Assembly: GCA_900549015.1 (NCBI GenBank)
Contig: URMH01000013.1
Span: 1 to 59,460 of the forward strand
Source: an uncultured Blautia sp.
GTDB taxonomy: Bacteria; Bacillota; Clostridia; Lachnospirales; Lachnospiraceae
DNA: 59,460 bases
Reading direction: 5' to 3'
The notes under the pieces were generated by a model. It ran no database searches. It saw only the letters and a program-made list of their open reading frames with translations, and was not told where the DNA came from. Position 1 is the stretch's first letter. Every line of letters begins with the position of its first letter. The position numbers were made by a program, and so were the translations under genes. This document shows, one piece after another, positions 1 through 7,503 of the stretch.

Positions 1-1
1 T

Positions 2-1021
2 ATTGGTCCAAAGAGTAGTACAATAATAAATATATTTGATATTGAAACAGAAATTGTAAAAGATGAAAGAAAGGGCGTACTGTTTCATAAAGGGCATGTG
101 GTCCGTGAAGAGGACATTCCCGCGCTTTTAAGAGTTGGAAAAGAACATCTTTATGTATGGGAGAAAAAACAGGGAATCCTTCACGAAAACGAAGGGGCGG
201 AAATTCTCCGCCAGATTTCCCAGGGAGAGGGAATGCACCCCACAGAGCCAAAAGAGGGAAAAATCGAACTGATCGCAGACAGGGACGGTCTTTTAAAAAT
301 AAGAAGAGAGGCTTTGAAAGCCGTAAATTCTCTCGGAGAAATGATAATTGCCTCAAGACACGGGGATTTTCCGGTGAAGAAAGGACAGAAAATTGCCGGA
401 GCAAGAATCATTCCCCTTGTAATTGAGGAAGAAAAAATGAAGGCTGCAAAAGAGGCAGCAGGAGAGAAGCCGATTTTTGATATTCTTCCTTTTCATCACA
501 AAAAAGCGGGCATTGTCACAACAGGAAGCGAAGTAAAAAAAGGTCTGATCCAGGACACGTTTACTCCTGTTCTTGAGGAGAAACTGAAAGAATACGATGC
601 GGAGATTCTGGGACATACGACGCCGGGAGACGAAAAAGAACAGATTACAAAAGACATTCTGACCTTTATAGAAAACGGCGCAGATCTTGTGCTCTGTTCC
701 GGAGGAATGAGTGTGGATCCGGACGACCGCACACCGGGAGCTATCAAAGATACAGGAGCAGAGGTGCTTACTTATGGAGCGCCGGTTCTTCCGGGAGCTA
801 TGCTCATGGTGGCTTATTATGAAAAAGACGGAAAACAGATTCCGATCATCGGGCTTCCGGGCTGCGTGATGTATGCAAAACGAACGGTATTTGATCTTCT
901 TCTTCCCAGAATTATGGCAGATGATAAGATTCTTCCGGAGGAAATCGCAGCTTATGGGGAAGGCGGACTTTGCCTGAATTGTGAAACCTGTACGTTTCCA
1001 AACTGTGGATTCGGGAAATAA
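2..1021 (+). CDS. Molybdopterin-binding protein, MoeA-like (5' partial)
   Basis: The frame is open from base 2, so the start lies outside the window; a GTG at 98 is the first internal start codon but is not the natural one. The family resembles the MoeA/MogA molybdopterin-binding fold and is usually encoded next to molybdenum hydroxylases in Clostridia. Visible features are an N-terminal segment ending in RKGVLFHKGHVV-EEDIP, a central molybdopterin-binding part with TTGSEV and a GGMSVDPDD motif, a GLPGC loop, and a Cys-rich tail (LNCETCTFPNCGFGK) typical of this clostridial group. Family resemblance begins only around base 38-47; the residues before that do not look like the usual start (a T-D-A-x-G-x-x-L-C-H-D-I pattern). 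Its expected xanthine dehydrogenase-type partner is at the other end of the window. Role in cofactor insertion is inferred from family context. Confidence 0.85.
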   Translation: MGPKSSTIINIFDIETEIVKDERKGVLFHKGHVVREEDIPALLRVGKEHLYVWEKKQGILHENEGAEILRQISQGEGMHPTEPKEGKIELIADRDGLLKIRREALKAVNSLGEMIIASRHGDFPVKKGQKIAGARIIPLVIEEEKMKAAKEAAGEKPIFDILPFHHKKAGIVTTGSEVKKGLIQDTFTPVLEEKLKEYDAEILGHTTPGDEKEQITKDILTFIENGADLVLCSGGMSVDPDDRTPGAIKDTGAEVLTYGAPVLPGAMLMVAYYEKDGKQIPIIGLPGCVMYAKRTVFDLLLPRIMADDKILPEEIAAYGEGGLCLNCETCTFPNCGFGK

Positions 1022-1041
1022 TTTTCAGAAAAGGGTGTTTC

Positions 1042-1866
1042 ATGAAAACATTTAGAACAAAAAAGTATGAGATTGTTTCGTCAAAAATAAAAGAAGGGGA
1101 AATAAAGTTTGCTTTTTTAACTGACCTCCACGGGCTGGAGTTCGGAGAGAATAACAGTGATCTTCTCCGGGCAGTCAGAGAATTTTCGCCGGATGCTGTT
1201 CTCTGTACAGGAGATATGCTTGTAAGAAGCGAGCCGGATACCCTGGGGACAGCAAAGACGCTTCTTAAAAACCTGGCGGAAGAATATCCCGTTTATTTAA
1301 GTCTGGGAAATCATGAATATAAGCTGCTGGTGTCGGAAATTTATGAAAGTATGCGGGAAACGTATAAGACATATGAGCTGGAGCTGGAAGAAGGCGGTGT
1401 TCATATTCTTCACAACCGGCATATGGAACTGACTGTAAAAGAAAACAGAATCTCTGTATACGGTCTGGAGCTTCCTCTTGATTATTATGACAAAGCCTTT
1501 TCTCAGAAGCTTACAGCGGAAGAGATAGCGGGATTTCTGGGAGAACGAAGGGAAGATTTCAGCATTCTTCTTGCTCACAGCCCAAGATATGGAAAGGCAT
1601 ACTTTTCCTGGGGAGCAGATCTGATCCTGTCCGGACATTATCATGGGGGCGTGATGCGTTTCGGAGAAAATATAGGGCTTGTTTCTTCTCATCTTCGGAT
1701 TTTTCCGCCTTTTTGCTGCGGGAAGTTTCAGAGAGGGGAGCGGCATATGATCGTAAGCGCAGGTCTTGGGGAGCATACCATTCCCGTGCGCATTCATAAT
1801 CCGAGAGAGCTTGTCTGTATCACAGTAAAATCACCGAAAGAGGACTGTTTATGGCAATACCGGTAA
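1042..1866 (+). CDS. Calcineurin-like metallophosphoesterase
   Basis: Predicted 274-residue metal-dependent phosphoesterase. The classic motif set is in order: DLHG near residue 29, GD (CTGDM) near 57, GNHE near 90, AHSP near 178 and GHYHGG near 198, which together bind two metal ions. It most resembles the YkuE/YaeI-like branch, but no N-terminal membrane segment is visible here. The ATG is preceded by AAGGGTG. The stop lies 16 bases inside scpA, so the two are probably translationally coupled. Substrate unknown; a cell-envelope phospho-substrate is possible for this branch but cannot be read from the sequence. Confidence 0.85.
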   Translation: MKTFRTKKYEIVSSKIKEGEIKFAFLTDLHGLEFGENNSDLLRAVREFSPDAVLCTGDMLVRSEPDTLGTAKTLLKNLAEEYPVYLSLGNHEYKLLVSEIYESMRETYKTYELELEEGGVHILHNRHMELTVKENRISVYGLELPLDYYDKAFSQKLTAEEIAGFLGERREDFSILLAHSPRYGKAYFSWGADLILSGHYHGGVMRFGENIGLVSSHLRIFPPFCCGKFQRGERHMIVSAGLGEHTIPVRIHNPRELVCITVKSPKEDCLWQYR

Positions 1867-2636
1867 AATTAAATGTATTTGAGGGACCGCTTGATCTGCT
1901 CCTTCATTTGATTGATAAAAATAAAATTGACATTTATGATATTCCTATTGTGGAGATCACAGATCAGTATATGGAGTATATCCATTCTATGGAAAAAGAA
2001 GATCTGGGGGTTATGAGTGAGTTCATGGTAATGGCAGCCACTCTTCTTGATATTAAATGTAAAATGCTTCTTCCGAAAGAAGTCAATGAAGAGGGAGAAG
2101 AAGAGGATCCGCGTGCAGAACTTGTGCAGAAGCTTCTGGAATATAAGATGTACAAGTATATGTCTTATGAGCTGAAAGATAAAATGGACGCTGCAGCCAA
2201 TGTGTACTACAGAGAGGCAGATATTCCAAAAGAGGTGCTGAAATATAAAGAGCCTGTAGATCCGGCGGAATTGCTCCGCGGTATGACACTGGAAAAGCTG
2301 AATGCGATCTTTAAATCCGTTATCCGCAGACAGGAAGACAAAATTGACCCGATCAGAAGCAGGTTCGGAACCATCGAGAAAGAAGAAGTCAGCCTTTCTG
2401 AAAAAATGCTGGAGTTAAAGGAATTTGCCGGTACGCATAAAAAATTTTCTTTCCGGGCGCTTCTGGAAAATCAGCGTTCCAGAATCCAGGTGATTGTAAC
2501 CTTTCTTTCTGTGTTGGAGCTGATGAAAATGGGGCACATTCATGTGGATCAGGAAACGCTTTTCGGCGAGATTGAGATAGAGGTATTGACGGAGCCGGAT
2601 ACCTGGAAAAATTTAACGGAATTTGCAGAAGAATAA
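1851..2636 (+). CDS. scpA: Segregation and condensation protein A
   Basis: ScpA, the kleisin subunit of the bacterial SMC-ScpAB complex that organises and helps segregate the chromosome. The 261-residue protein starts with the conserved KLNVFEGPLDLLLHLI segment and the DIYDIPI-EIT-QYMEY block that contacts the SMC neck. The acidic middle (EEGEEEDP, about residues 80-90) is the expected linker, and the C-terminal winged helix, which binds the SMC head, spans roughly the last 80 residues. scpB follows 17 bases downstream, the usual arrangement in Firmicutes. The start overlaps the end of the upstream phosphoesterase by 16 bases. Confidence 0.96.
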   Translation: MAIPVKLNVFEGPLDLLLHLIDKNKIDIYDIPIVEITDQYMEYIHSMEKEDLGVMSEFMVMAATLLDIKCKMLLPKEVNEEGEEEDPRAELVQKLLEYKMYKYMSYELKDKMDAAANVYYREADIPKEVLKYKEPVDPAELLRGMTLEKLNAIFKSVIRRQEDKIDPIRSRFGTIEKEEVSLSEKMLELKEFAGTHKKFSFRALLENQRSRIQVIVTFLSVLELMKMGHIHVDQETLFGEIEIEVLTEPDTWKNLTEFAEE

Positions 2637-2653
2637 AAGAAACGGAGAATTTC

Positions 2654-3223
2654 ATGAATATAAAAGAAGCAGAGGGAGCCATTGAGGCAATTCTTTTTGC
2701 AATGGGAGACGCGGTAGAGCTGACACAGATCGCAAAAGCTCTTGAACAGGACCCTTCCACGACAGAAAAAATCATACATAATATGATGGACCGTTACCGG
2801 GAGGAAAACAGAGGGATACAGATTATTGAACTGGAACAGTCGTATCAGATGTGTACAAAAAAAGAATACTATGATTATCTGATCCGCATTGCAATGCAGC
2901 CAAAGAAGCCGGCGCTTTCTGACGTTATGCTGGAGACGCTTTCCATTATTGCTTATAAACAGCCGGTTACAAAGGTGGAAATAGAAAAAATCCGCGGCGT
3001 GAAATGCGACCACGCCATCAATAAGCTTGTAGAATACAGGCTCGTAAAAGAACTGGGAAGACTGGATGCTCCGGGAAGACCGATCCTTTTTGGAACAACG
3101 GAAGAGTTTCTTCGTTCCTTTGGGGTACAAGCGCTTGATGAGCTTCCTGTTCCGGATCCGGTTCAGATAGAAGATTTTAAGGCAGAAGCAGAAGAGGAAA
3201 TTCAGCTAAAGCTGGACGTATAA
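2654..3223 (+). CDS. scpB: Segregation and condensation protein B
   Basis: ScpB, the winged-helix KITE partner that binds ScpA as a dimer in the SMC condensin. It is 189 residues, the normal length. Two winged-helix domains are visible; the conserved core ETLSIIAYKQPVTKVEIEKIRG lies around residues 95-117, followed by LGRLDAPGRPILFGTT-EFL near 135-155. The gene lies directly after scpA on the same strand, with an AACGGAGAATTTC leader as its ribosome site. The C-terminus is acidic. No oddities seen. Confidence 0.96.
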   Translation: MNIKEAEGAIEAILFAMGDAVELTQIAKALEQDPSTTEKIIHNMMDRYREENRGIQIIELEQSYQMCTKKEYYDYLIRIAMQPKKPALSDVMLETLSIIAYKQPVTKVEIEKIRGVKCDHAINKLVEYRLVKELGRLDAPGRPILFGTTEEFLRSFGVQALDELPVPDPVQIEDFKAEAEEEIQLKLDV

Positions 3224-3242
3224 ACAGAAGGAGGGAATGGCG

Positions 3243-4040
3243 ATGCCGACAACGTATACCCATGATTATTTTGGAAAAAAAGTTTATCAGAAGCTTCCGG
3301 AAGAGATGAAACGCGTCATAAGAGAAAACGGGGAGCTTTACAGAATCGGGCTTCACGGTCCGGATATTCTGTTTTATTATATGGTGTCTAAAAATCCGAT
3401 CACCCAGTTTGGAGTGAATATGCATAAAGAAAAAGGCAGAGCTTTTTTTGAACAGGGAATGGAGACGGTGCGCCGTACAGGAGATAAGGCGCTTCTTTCC
3501 TATCTGCTGGGCTTTGGCTGCCATTATCTTCTTGATTCCTACTGCCACCCCTATGTAGATGAAGTGGCGGAAGCGGGAGTAATCTCTCATACTGTTCTGG
3601 AAAAGGAATACGATCGTTTGCTTATGGAGGAATCCGGGAAAAATCCGTATATTTACCGCCCTTCTGACTGCATTGTTCCAAGGTATCAGTGGGCGAAGGA
3701 AATCCATAAAGTCCTTCCAATGGTAAAAACAATAAATATTTACATTTCCATGAAAATGATGAAGCTTCTTACAAATCTGATGGTGTGCAATGACGGAGAA
3801 AAAAGAAGAAAAAGAATAGAGAAGCTTTTTAAACTGACAGGAAGTAAAAGCGCCATGTCTCTTCTGGAGCATTTTATGAAAAAAGAACCGGTTCCCGGAT
3901 CTTCCATTCCGGTTGCAAAGCTGAATCGGCTGTTCTGGGAGGCAGTAGAAGAAGTGCCGGAGGAGCTTACAGAGCTTTACAGTCTCTCAAAGGAGAAGAA
4001 AAAACTGTCGCAGAGATGGGACAGGACGTATAATGGGTAA
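3243..4040 (+). CDS. Zinc-dependent phospholipase C-like protein
   Basis: Protein of 265 residues matching the zinc-dependent phospholipase C / S1-P1 nuclease-like family common in Clostridia. Histidine-rich metal-site patterns are visible: THDYFG at the N-terminus, LHGPDILFYY near 35-45, and GCHYLLDSYCHPYVDE near 93-108. There is no signal peptide, so it is probably cytoplasmic and its true substrate is unknown. An upstream in-frame ATG at 3237 lies only 2 bases from the AAGGAGGG site (3228-3235); the ATG at 3243 is 7 bases away and gives the family's usual MPTTYTHD start, so I chose it. Probably in the scpAB transcription unit (gap 19 bases). Confidence 0.8.
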   Translation: MPTTYTHDYFGKKVYQKLPEEMKRVIRENGELYRIGLHGPDILFYYMVSKNPITQFGVNMHKEKGRAFFEQGMETVRRTGDKALLSYLLGFGCHYLLDSYCHPYVDEVAEAGVISHTVLEKEYDRLLMEESGKNPYIYRPSDCIVPRYQWAKEIHKVLPMVKTINIYISMKMMKLLTNLMVCNDGEKRRKRIEKLFKLTGSKSAMSLLEHFMKKEPVPGSSIPVAKLNRLFWEAVEEVPEELTELYSLSKEKKKLSQRWDRTYNG

Positions 4041-4072
4041 TTTTTTGATGCATTGAATTTGGAGGGTTCTTT

Positions 4073-4225
4073 ATGAAGAAAACAACTGCCGGTAAGATTT
4101 TTCTTACCCTAATAACCGCGCTTTCTCTGTTGAGTGTATTCATTTCATCGTGGATTTTTGTTCTTGCCACAGGTGTATGTGTTTTTGGGTGGGTTGCGCT
4201 TTGGAAAAAAAGCAAAGAATCATAA
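4073..4225 (+). CDS. Small two-helix membrane protein (50 aa)
   Basis: A 50-residue ORF starting MKKTTAGKIF and ending KKSKES, with a GGAGGG ribosome site at 4061-4066, 6 bases before the ATG. It has two hydrophobic stretches (about residues 9-25 and 27-44) broken by SSW, and positively charged ends. It lies between the phospholipase-like gene and a strong terminator, as the last gene of the unit. I do not recognise a family. The good ribosome site and the position before a terminator support a real gene. Confidence 0.6.
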   Translation: MKKTTAGKIFLTLITALSLLSVFISSWIFVLATGVCVFGWVALWKKSKES

Positions 4226-4245
4226 GGAATGTCAATTTCAGTTTT

Positions 4246-4273
4246 AAGGAGGGCTTTATAGCCCTCCTTTTAT
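4246..4273 (+). terminator. Rho-independent terminator, probably bidirectional
   Basis: Perfect 9-bp stem AAGGAGGGC / GCCCTCCTT with a 6-base loop, followed by TTTTAT on the plus strand. It ends the scpAB unit and can also serve the convergent folT gene. Confidence 0.85.
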
Positions 4274-4330
4274 CAATAGCTAAAAATCAACTATATTTTT
4301 GTACATAGCTTTATGGAAAAAATCTTAGCC

Positions 4331-4903
4331 TTATACCTGTCTAGCAAGAGGGTTTTTGAAGGTGCGGAATACTCCGGTCTGTTCAAGTAGTCTTGTGATT
4401 GTGAAGAAAATAATGGAATCAATCGGCCACATGATCAGATTTTTCAGTGCTCTTGCAGGAAGGATTGCAAGAAATCCTTTTCCGTACAGCATATCCAGCC
4501 ATAATGTGTTTAAGAGCACGTTCACAATAACAATTACGACAAGCTTGGCAATCAGCACTCTTTTCAGAGTCAGTTTCTGACGGTAATAAAAGCAGCCGTA
4601 GATAAAGGCAGCCAGCATGGCGTTAAAGGTAAAGCCAAAGAAAAATCCGCCATCCGGTCTCATAAAATATTTTACAATGTCCAGGATTCCGGCAAACAGA
4701 CCTCCTGTAACAGGACCAAAAAGATAATCCACAATCTGATTGGGGATACCGGAAAATCCGATTTTAATATAAGGTCCAAGGTTGATGGTTGCCACTGAAT
4801 TAAGAATCAGTGCCAGGGCTGCCAGCATTGCGCTCATGGCAAGTGCCGGAACACTTTTCAGCTCTTTCGCTGAAGTAAGAAACATATTTTTTGTTTCTTT
4901 CAT
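4331..4903 (-). CDS. folT: Folate ECF transporter S component
   Basis: Membrane S component (190 residues) that captures folate for an energy-coupling-factor transporter; the shared EcfA-A'-T module is not in the window. Visible are five to six hydrophobic segments, an N-terminal AMSAMLAALALILNS segment carrying the alanine-rich face that contacts the ECF module, and the G-F-S-G-I-P and GGLFAGILDIVKYFMRP-G signatures of the folate type. The start used is the ATG at 4903, because AAAGGAGGTAA lies 8 bases upstream; the longer frame to 4954 has no site. A tetrahydrofolate riboswitch and promoter sit upstream, which strongly supports the folate assignment. Confidence 0.9.
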   Translation of the reverse strand: MKETKNMFLTSAKELKSVPALAMSAMLAALALILNSVATINLGPYIKIGFSGIPNQIVDYLFGPVTGGLFAGILDIVKYFMRPDGGFFFGFTFNAMLAAFIYGCFYYRQKLTLKRVLIAKLVVIVIVNVLLNTLWLDMLYGKGFLAILPARALKNLIMWPIDSIIFFTITRLLEQTGVFRTFKNPLARQV

Positions 4904-4910
4904 AAAAAAA

Positions 4911-4970
4911 TTACCTCCTTTCGCAGATACCTGACCACAATAGGAGATAATCATATGTACTTATCCTCTG
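4911..4970 (-). promoter_or_regulatory. Riboswitch expression platform (Shine-Dalgarno masking)
   Basis: On the minus strand three segments can pair exclusively. Segment A (AGAGGATAA, complement of 4961-4969) pairs with segment B (TTATCTCCT, complement of 4942-4950) with one mismatch. Segment B also pairs along all nine positions (one G-U) with segment C (AGGAGGTAA, complement of 4911-4919), which is the folT ribosome site. B-C pairing hides the ribosome site; A-B pairing frees it. This suggests translational control. Which state the ligand favours is inferred, not seen. Confidence 0.65.
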
Positions 4971-4972
4971 TT

Positions 4973-5068
4973 GCAGCGAGATGCAATTTATATACCGCAA
5001 GATTTCTCTTTTCGTCTTCCGGCAACTCTCTATCCGGAAAGCACTTTACGCATATAAATTTACTCTGC
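4973..5068 (-). promoter_or_regulatory. Tetrahydrofolate (THF) riboswitch aptamer
   Basis: About 96 nt on the minus strand match the THF-I aptamer layout: a 5' GCAGAGUAAAUUUAUAU strand, the conserved GCGUAAAGUG core, a CCGG/CCGG-closed hairpin with AUAGAGAGUUG in its loop, an ACGAAAAGAGAAAUCUUG junction, then GCGGUAUAUAAAUUGCAUC and the closing CUCGCUGC. GCAG pairs with CUGC at the base, and AAUUUAUAU pairs perfectly with AUAUAAAUU. It lies directly upstream of folT, a known target of this class. The covariance model was not run. Confidence 0.88.
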
Positions 5069-5086
5069 ATATCTTTTTATGGTGTT

Positions 5087-5115
5087 ATTATAATTCTCTA
5101 TCATGAAGTGTGCAA
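5087..5115 (-). promoter_or_regulatory. Sigma-A promoter of folT riboswitch
   Basis: Minus strand -35 TTGCAC (5110-5115) and perfect -10 TATAAT (5087-5092) with a 17-base spacer. Predicted start near 5080, about 12 bases before the aptamer. Confidence 0.85.
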
Positions 5116-5221
5116 TATCTTTTTTTACATATTTTCCAATTTTTTGATTTTACATAGATTGTGTTGTGATAAAGTGATATACTGTAAACATCTATACGAA
5201 GATAAAGGAATTTTATAACAG

Positions 5222-5437
5222 ATGAAATTAGAATATAAAAAAGCATATATAATGAATATGTATACAGTCCCGGAATATAGAAGAAGAGGAATTGCGTATC
5301 AAACTCTGGACAAACTGGTAAAAGAAGCAAAAGAGAGGGGGATTTCCGCAATATCTCTGGAAGCGACAGATATGGGACGCCCTTTATATGAAAAATATGG
5401 ATTTGTAAAGATGGATCATGAAATGGAATTGATATAG
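5222..5437 (+). pseudogene. C-terminal remnant of a GNAT acetyltransferase
   Basis: A 71-residue ORF matching only the second half of a GNAT acetyltransferase: the acetyl-CoA-binding stretch YTVPEYRRRGIAYQTLD (R-R-x-G-I/A signature), then ISLEATDMGRPLYEKYGF and the closing strand. The N-terminal half (about 70-80 residues) is missing and the upstream sequence is AT-rich with no matching frame. A weak AAAGGA lies 11-12 bases before the ATG, so a short product may still be made, but it would lack the substrate half of the fold. Confidence 0.7.
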
Positions 5438-5452
5438 GAGGGATTACACGGA

Positions 5453-6298
5453 ATGAAAAATATGTATAAGTTTACGACATCAAAAACAATCACTACAATT
5501 TTTGTATATTTTTTGCTGTTTCTGGCAGGGGATTTATTTGGAAGCCTGCCGTTTGATTTTGTTTTTTCTTTTATAACATTGCCGTGCAGTGAGTTATATA
5601 TTATTTTAAGAATGCTGGGCTGTTTTATTCTTACGTTTGTGCTTTTTTGGTTGTATACAACAAAGCATCTTCACTTAAAACTGAGTAATTTTGGAATTAC
5701 ATTCAAAATGAAAAGCTGGGGAATTGTGCTGTCTGTTTTACTTCCTGCGTTTGTCATTGTTGGGTTTTTGATGACAGGAGCAAAAGTGGAAGTGAATGAA
5801 TTTACGTTTGGCAGAACATTATTGATTGTAGTCGCTTCTGCTATGATTGCTTTAAAATCAGGAATATTGGAAGAAATGTTGTTCCGTGGTTTTATTATGA
5901 AACTTCTGGAAAGCAGATGGAATAAATATGTGGCAATTTTTGTGCCGTCTTTTCTGTTCGGTCTGGTACATATTCCCTCTATGGAGACGTTTACTGTGGA
6001 GGGTGTGATGCTTCTGATCATAAGTGGCACATTAGTAGGAATCATGTTTTCCCTGGCGGCGTATGCAGGAAAATCCGTGGCAAACAGTATGCTGCTTCAT
6101 GGTATGATAACAGATATTTTGCATATTACAACAAAAGAAGGGATTTACGGAGAACCTCTTTTTTCAATGATCATCTCCTCAGATAATATCTTACTGACAG
6201 GGGCTGGTTTTGGAATAGAAGCTTCCATAATTGCCATAGCGGGATATGCCCTTATCTGTATTGTGGCAGGGGCTATAGGGAAACACAAAACTGCATAA
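5453..6298 (+). CDS. CPBP family intramembrane metalloprotease
   Basis: Integral membrane protein of 281 residues of the CAAX protease / bacteriocin-processing (CPBP, Abi) family. The hallmark motifs are present: EEMLFR with Glu140, Glu141 and Arg145; FGLVH ending at His173; and a third motif around His216 in LLHGMITD. About seven hydrophobic segments are visible. In other bacteria such proteins give self-immunity to bacteriocins or process peptides, but no bacteriocin gene is recognisable here. The ribosome site is GGAGGGATTACACGG. It starts an AT-rich accessory block whose next member, DUF3795, follows 17 bases later. Confidence 0.85.
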   Translation: MKNMYKFTTSKTITTIFVYFLLFLAGDLFGSLPFDFVFSFITLPCSELYIILRMLGCFILTFVLFWLYTTKHLHLKLSNFGITFKMKSWGIVLSVLLPAFVIVGFLMTGAKVEVNEFTFGRTLLIVVASAMIALKSGILEEMLFRGFIMKLLESRWNKYVAIFVPSFLFGLVHIPSMETFTVEGVMLLIISGTLVGIMFSLAAYAGKSVANSMLLHGMITDILHITTKEGIYGEPLFSMIISSDNILLTGAGFGIEASIIAIAGYALICIVAGAIGKHKTA

Positions 6299-6315
6299 AA
6301 TCAGGAGGATTTTGT

Positions 6316-6690
6316 ATGAAAAGGGAATTAGGAATTGCCAGATGTGGTCTTGCATGTTGTTTATGTTCAGAAAATACTGCGTGTAATGGCTGCGGCTCAA
6401 GTGGGTGTCCGGACAATGACAGATGCGAGAATAAAAAATGTTCAATGGAAAAAGAACTGACACACTGTTATCAGTGCGATCAAGATTGTAAAAAAGGATT
6501 ATTGAGCAAGATTAAGCCATATACATTTACTTTGTTCGCTAAAAAATATGGAGAGGAAATACTGTTAGACTGTCTGGAGAGAAATGAGAAAAAAGGAATT
6601 GTCTATCATCGAGAAGGGATAAACGGAGATTATGATGAGTTCGATGATATAGAAGAACTTATGAAATTCATTCAGACAGGGGAACGATAA
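6316..6690 (+). CDS. DUF3795 cysteine-rich protein
   Basis: Protein of 124 residues with a dense Cys pattern in its first 55 residues (CGLACCLCSEN-ACNGCG-GCPDN-C-NKKCS, then CYQCDQDCKKGL), as expected for DUF3795, a family thought to bind zinc or another metal. No enzymatic role is established. The C-terminal half is helical and acidic, ending FDDIEELMKFIQTGER. A TCAGGAGGATTTT ribosome site precedes the ATG, and the small membrane ORF that follows starts 3 bases after its stop, so they are probably cotranscribed with the CPBP gene. Confidence 0.8.
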   Translation: MKRELGIARCGLACCLCSENTACNGCGSSGCPDNDRCENKKCSMEKELTHCYQCDQDCKKGLLSKIKPYTFTLFAKKYGEEILLDCLERNEKKGIVYHREGINGDYDEFDDIEELMKFIQTGER

Positions 6691-6693
6691 AAT

Positions 6694-6858
6694 ATGGAAA
6701 AAATAATAGCGATATTCTTGGGAATTGTTATTTTTATGAAGGGTATCTTTTGGATTAAAATGGGAAAATCGACTGATAAAACAAAGTATATTTTGGGAGT
6801 ATCTGCTATCATAGTGGGAATTTTGATGTTGGGTTCCGGAATTCTTTCTTTTATGTGA
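6694..6858 (+). CDS. Small two-helix membrane protein (54 aa)
   Basis: A 54-residue ORF beginning MEKIIAIFLGIVIFMKGIFW, with a short charged loop (KMGKSTDKTK) and a second helix ILGVSAIIVGILMLGSGIL. It starts 3 bases after the DUF3795 stop, with an AGGGGA-like site at the end of that gene. This looks like a hairpin membrane peptide of an accessory operon. No family recognised; translational coupling and clear amphipathic design support it. Confidence 0.55.
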   Translation: MEKIIAIFLGIVIFMKGIFWIKMGKSTDKTKYILGVSAIIVGILMLGSGILSFM

Positions 6859-6878
6859 AATAAGGTGGTAAACTACAG

Positions 6879-6889
6879 GTCGAATCGAC
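6879..6889. promoter_or_regulatory. Candidate operator palindrome upstream of XRE gene
   Basis: GTCGA-A-TCGAC, two 5-bp arms around one base, located 76 bases before the start of the XRE regulator. Position suggests an autoregulatory site, but the palindrome is short and this is an inference. Confidence 0.3.
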
Positions 6890-6964
6890 TAAACTATCGG
6901 TTAATTGAGTATATTTGAGAAAAGTGTTAAGGTGAAATCATCAAACACAGGGAGGAATTAATAC

Positions 6965-7396
6965 ATGAAGAAAACGCTTGGCACAATGATTTCATCATTA
7001 AGAAAAGATAAGGGAATGACACAGTTGGAACTTGCAGAAATAATGGGGGTGACAGATAAGGCTGTTTCTAAATGGGAGAGAGATTTGTCCTGTCCGGATA
7101 TAAATTCAATTCCCAAACTGGCAGAAATTCTGGAAATCTCTGTAGAGGATTTAATGCAGGGAAAGACGGAAACAAAGGAACAAGATACAAAAGAAAAAAA
7201 GGAAAATATAAGCATAAATAAAGTAGATGAAATAATTGATACCGCATTAAAAGGAATTGGTATTGCTATGGGAATTGCCGTAACAGTGTTGTCTGTTCTC
7301 GGAGAACTGGAAATAAATGCAGCATTTACTATGTTAGGCATTGGATTGGCGGGAATATCCATTTCTTTGTTAAAGGATAAGACAAGCGAAAAATAA
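6965..7396 (+). CDS. XRE-family regulator with C-terminal membrane segments
   Basis: Protein of 143 residues. Residues 1-62 form a Cro/C1-type helix-turn-helix: IRSLRKDKGMTQLELAE-type start (here ISSLRKDKGMTQ), the recognition helix VTDKAVSKWERD, and the LAEILEISVEDLM end. A lysine/glutamate-rich linker follows (about 63-85), then two hydrophobic helices (GIGIAMGIAVTVLSVLG and FTMLGIGLAGISISLL). It is therefore probably a membrane-tethered regulator, a common clostridial design. GGGAGGAATT precedes the ATG. Target unknown; neighbouring membrane genes are likely candidates. Confidence 0.8.
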   Translation: MKKTLGTMISSLRKDKGMTQLELAEIMGVTDKAVSKWERDLSCPDINSIPKLAEILEISVEDLMQGKTETKEQDTKEKKENISINKVDEIIDTALKGIGIAMGIAVTVLSVLGELEINAAFTMLGIGLAGISISLLKDKTSEK

Positions 7397-7409
7397 ATTT
7401 TGACAGCGT

Positions 7410-7503
7410 TTTTGTATTTTAGGCGGGAAAAAGTGATTTATAAAAAAATTCAAAGAAGAATTTTGTATTTTAGGCGGGAAAAGATGATTTATAAAAAATT
7501 CAA
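7410..7503 (+). repeat. 51-bp-period direct repeat, two copies
   Basis: TTTTGTATTTTAGGCGGG begins a 44-base unit at 7410-7453 and again a 43-base unit at 7461-7503. The copies differ by a swap in the AAAAAGTG/AAAAGATG stretch and by one A in the A-run. The period of 51 is 17 codons. It lies between the XRE gene and the DUF3592-like gene. Confidence 0.85.

Noticed and set aside
4955..5218. An 87-codon plus-strand ORF between folT and the GNAT remnant
   Set aside because: It lies antisense to the riboswitch and promoter of folT, has no ribosome site and no protein-like composition.
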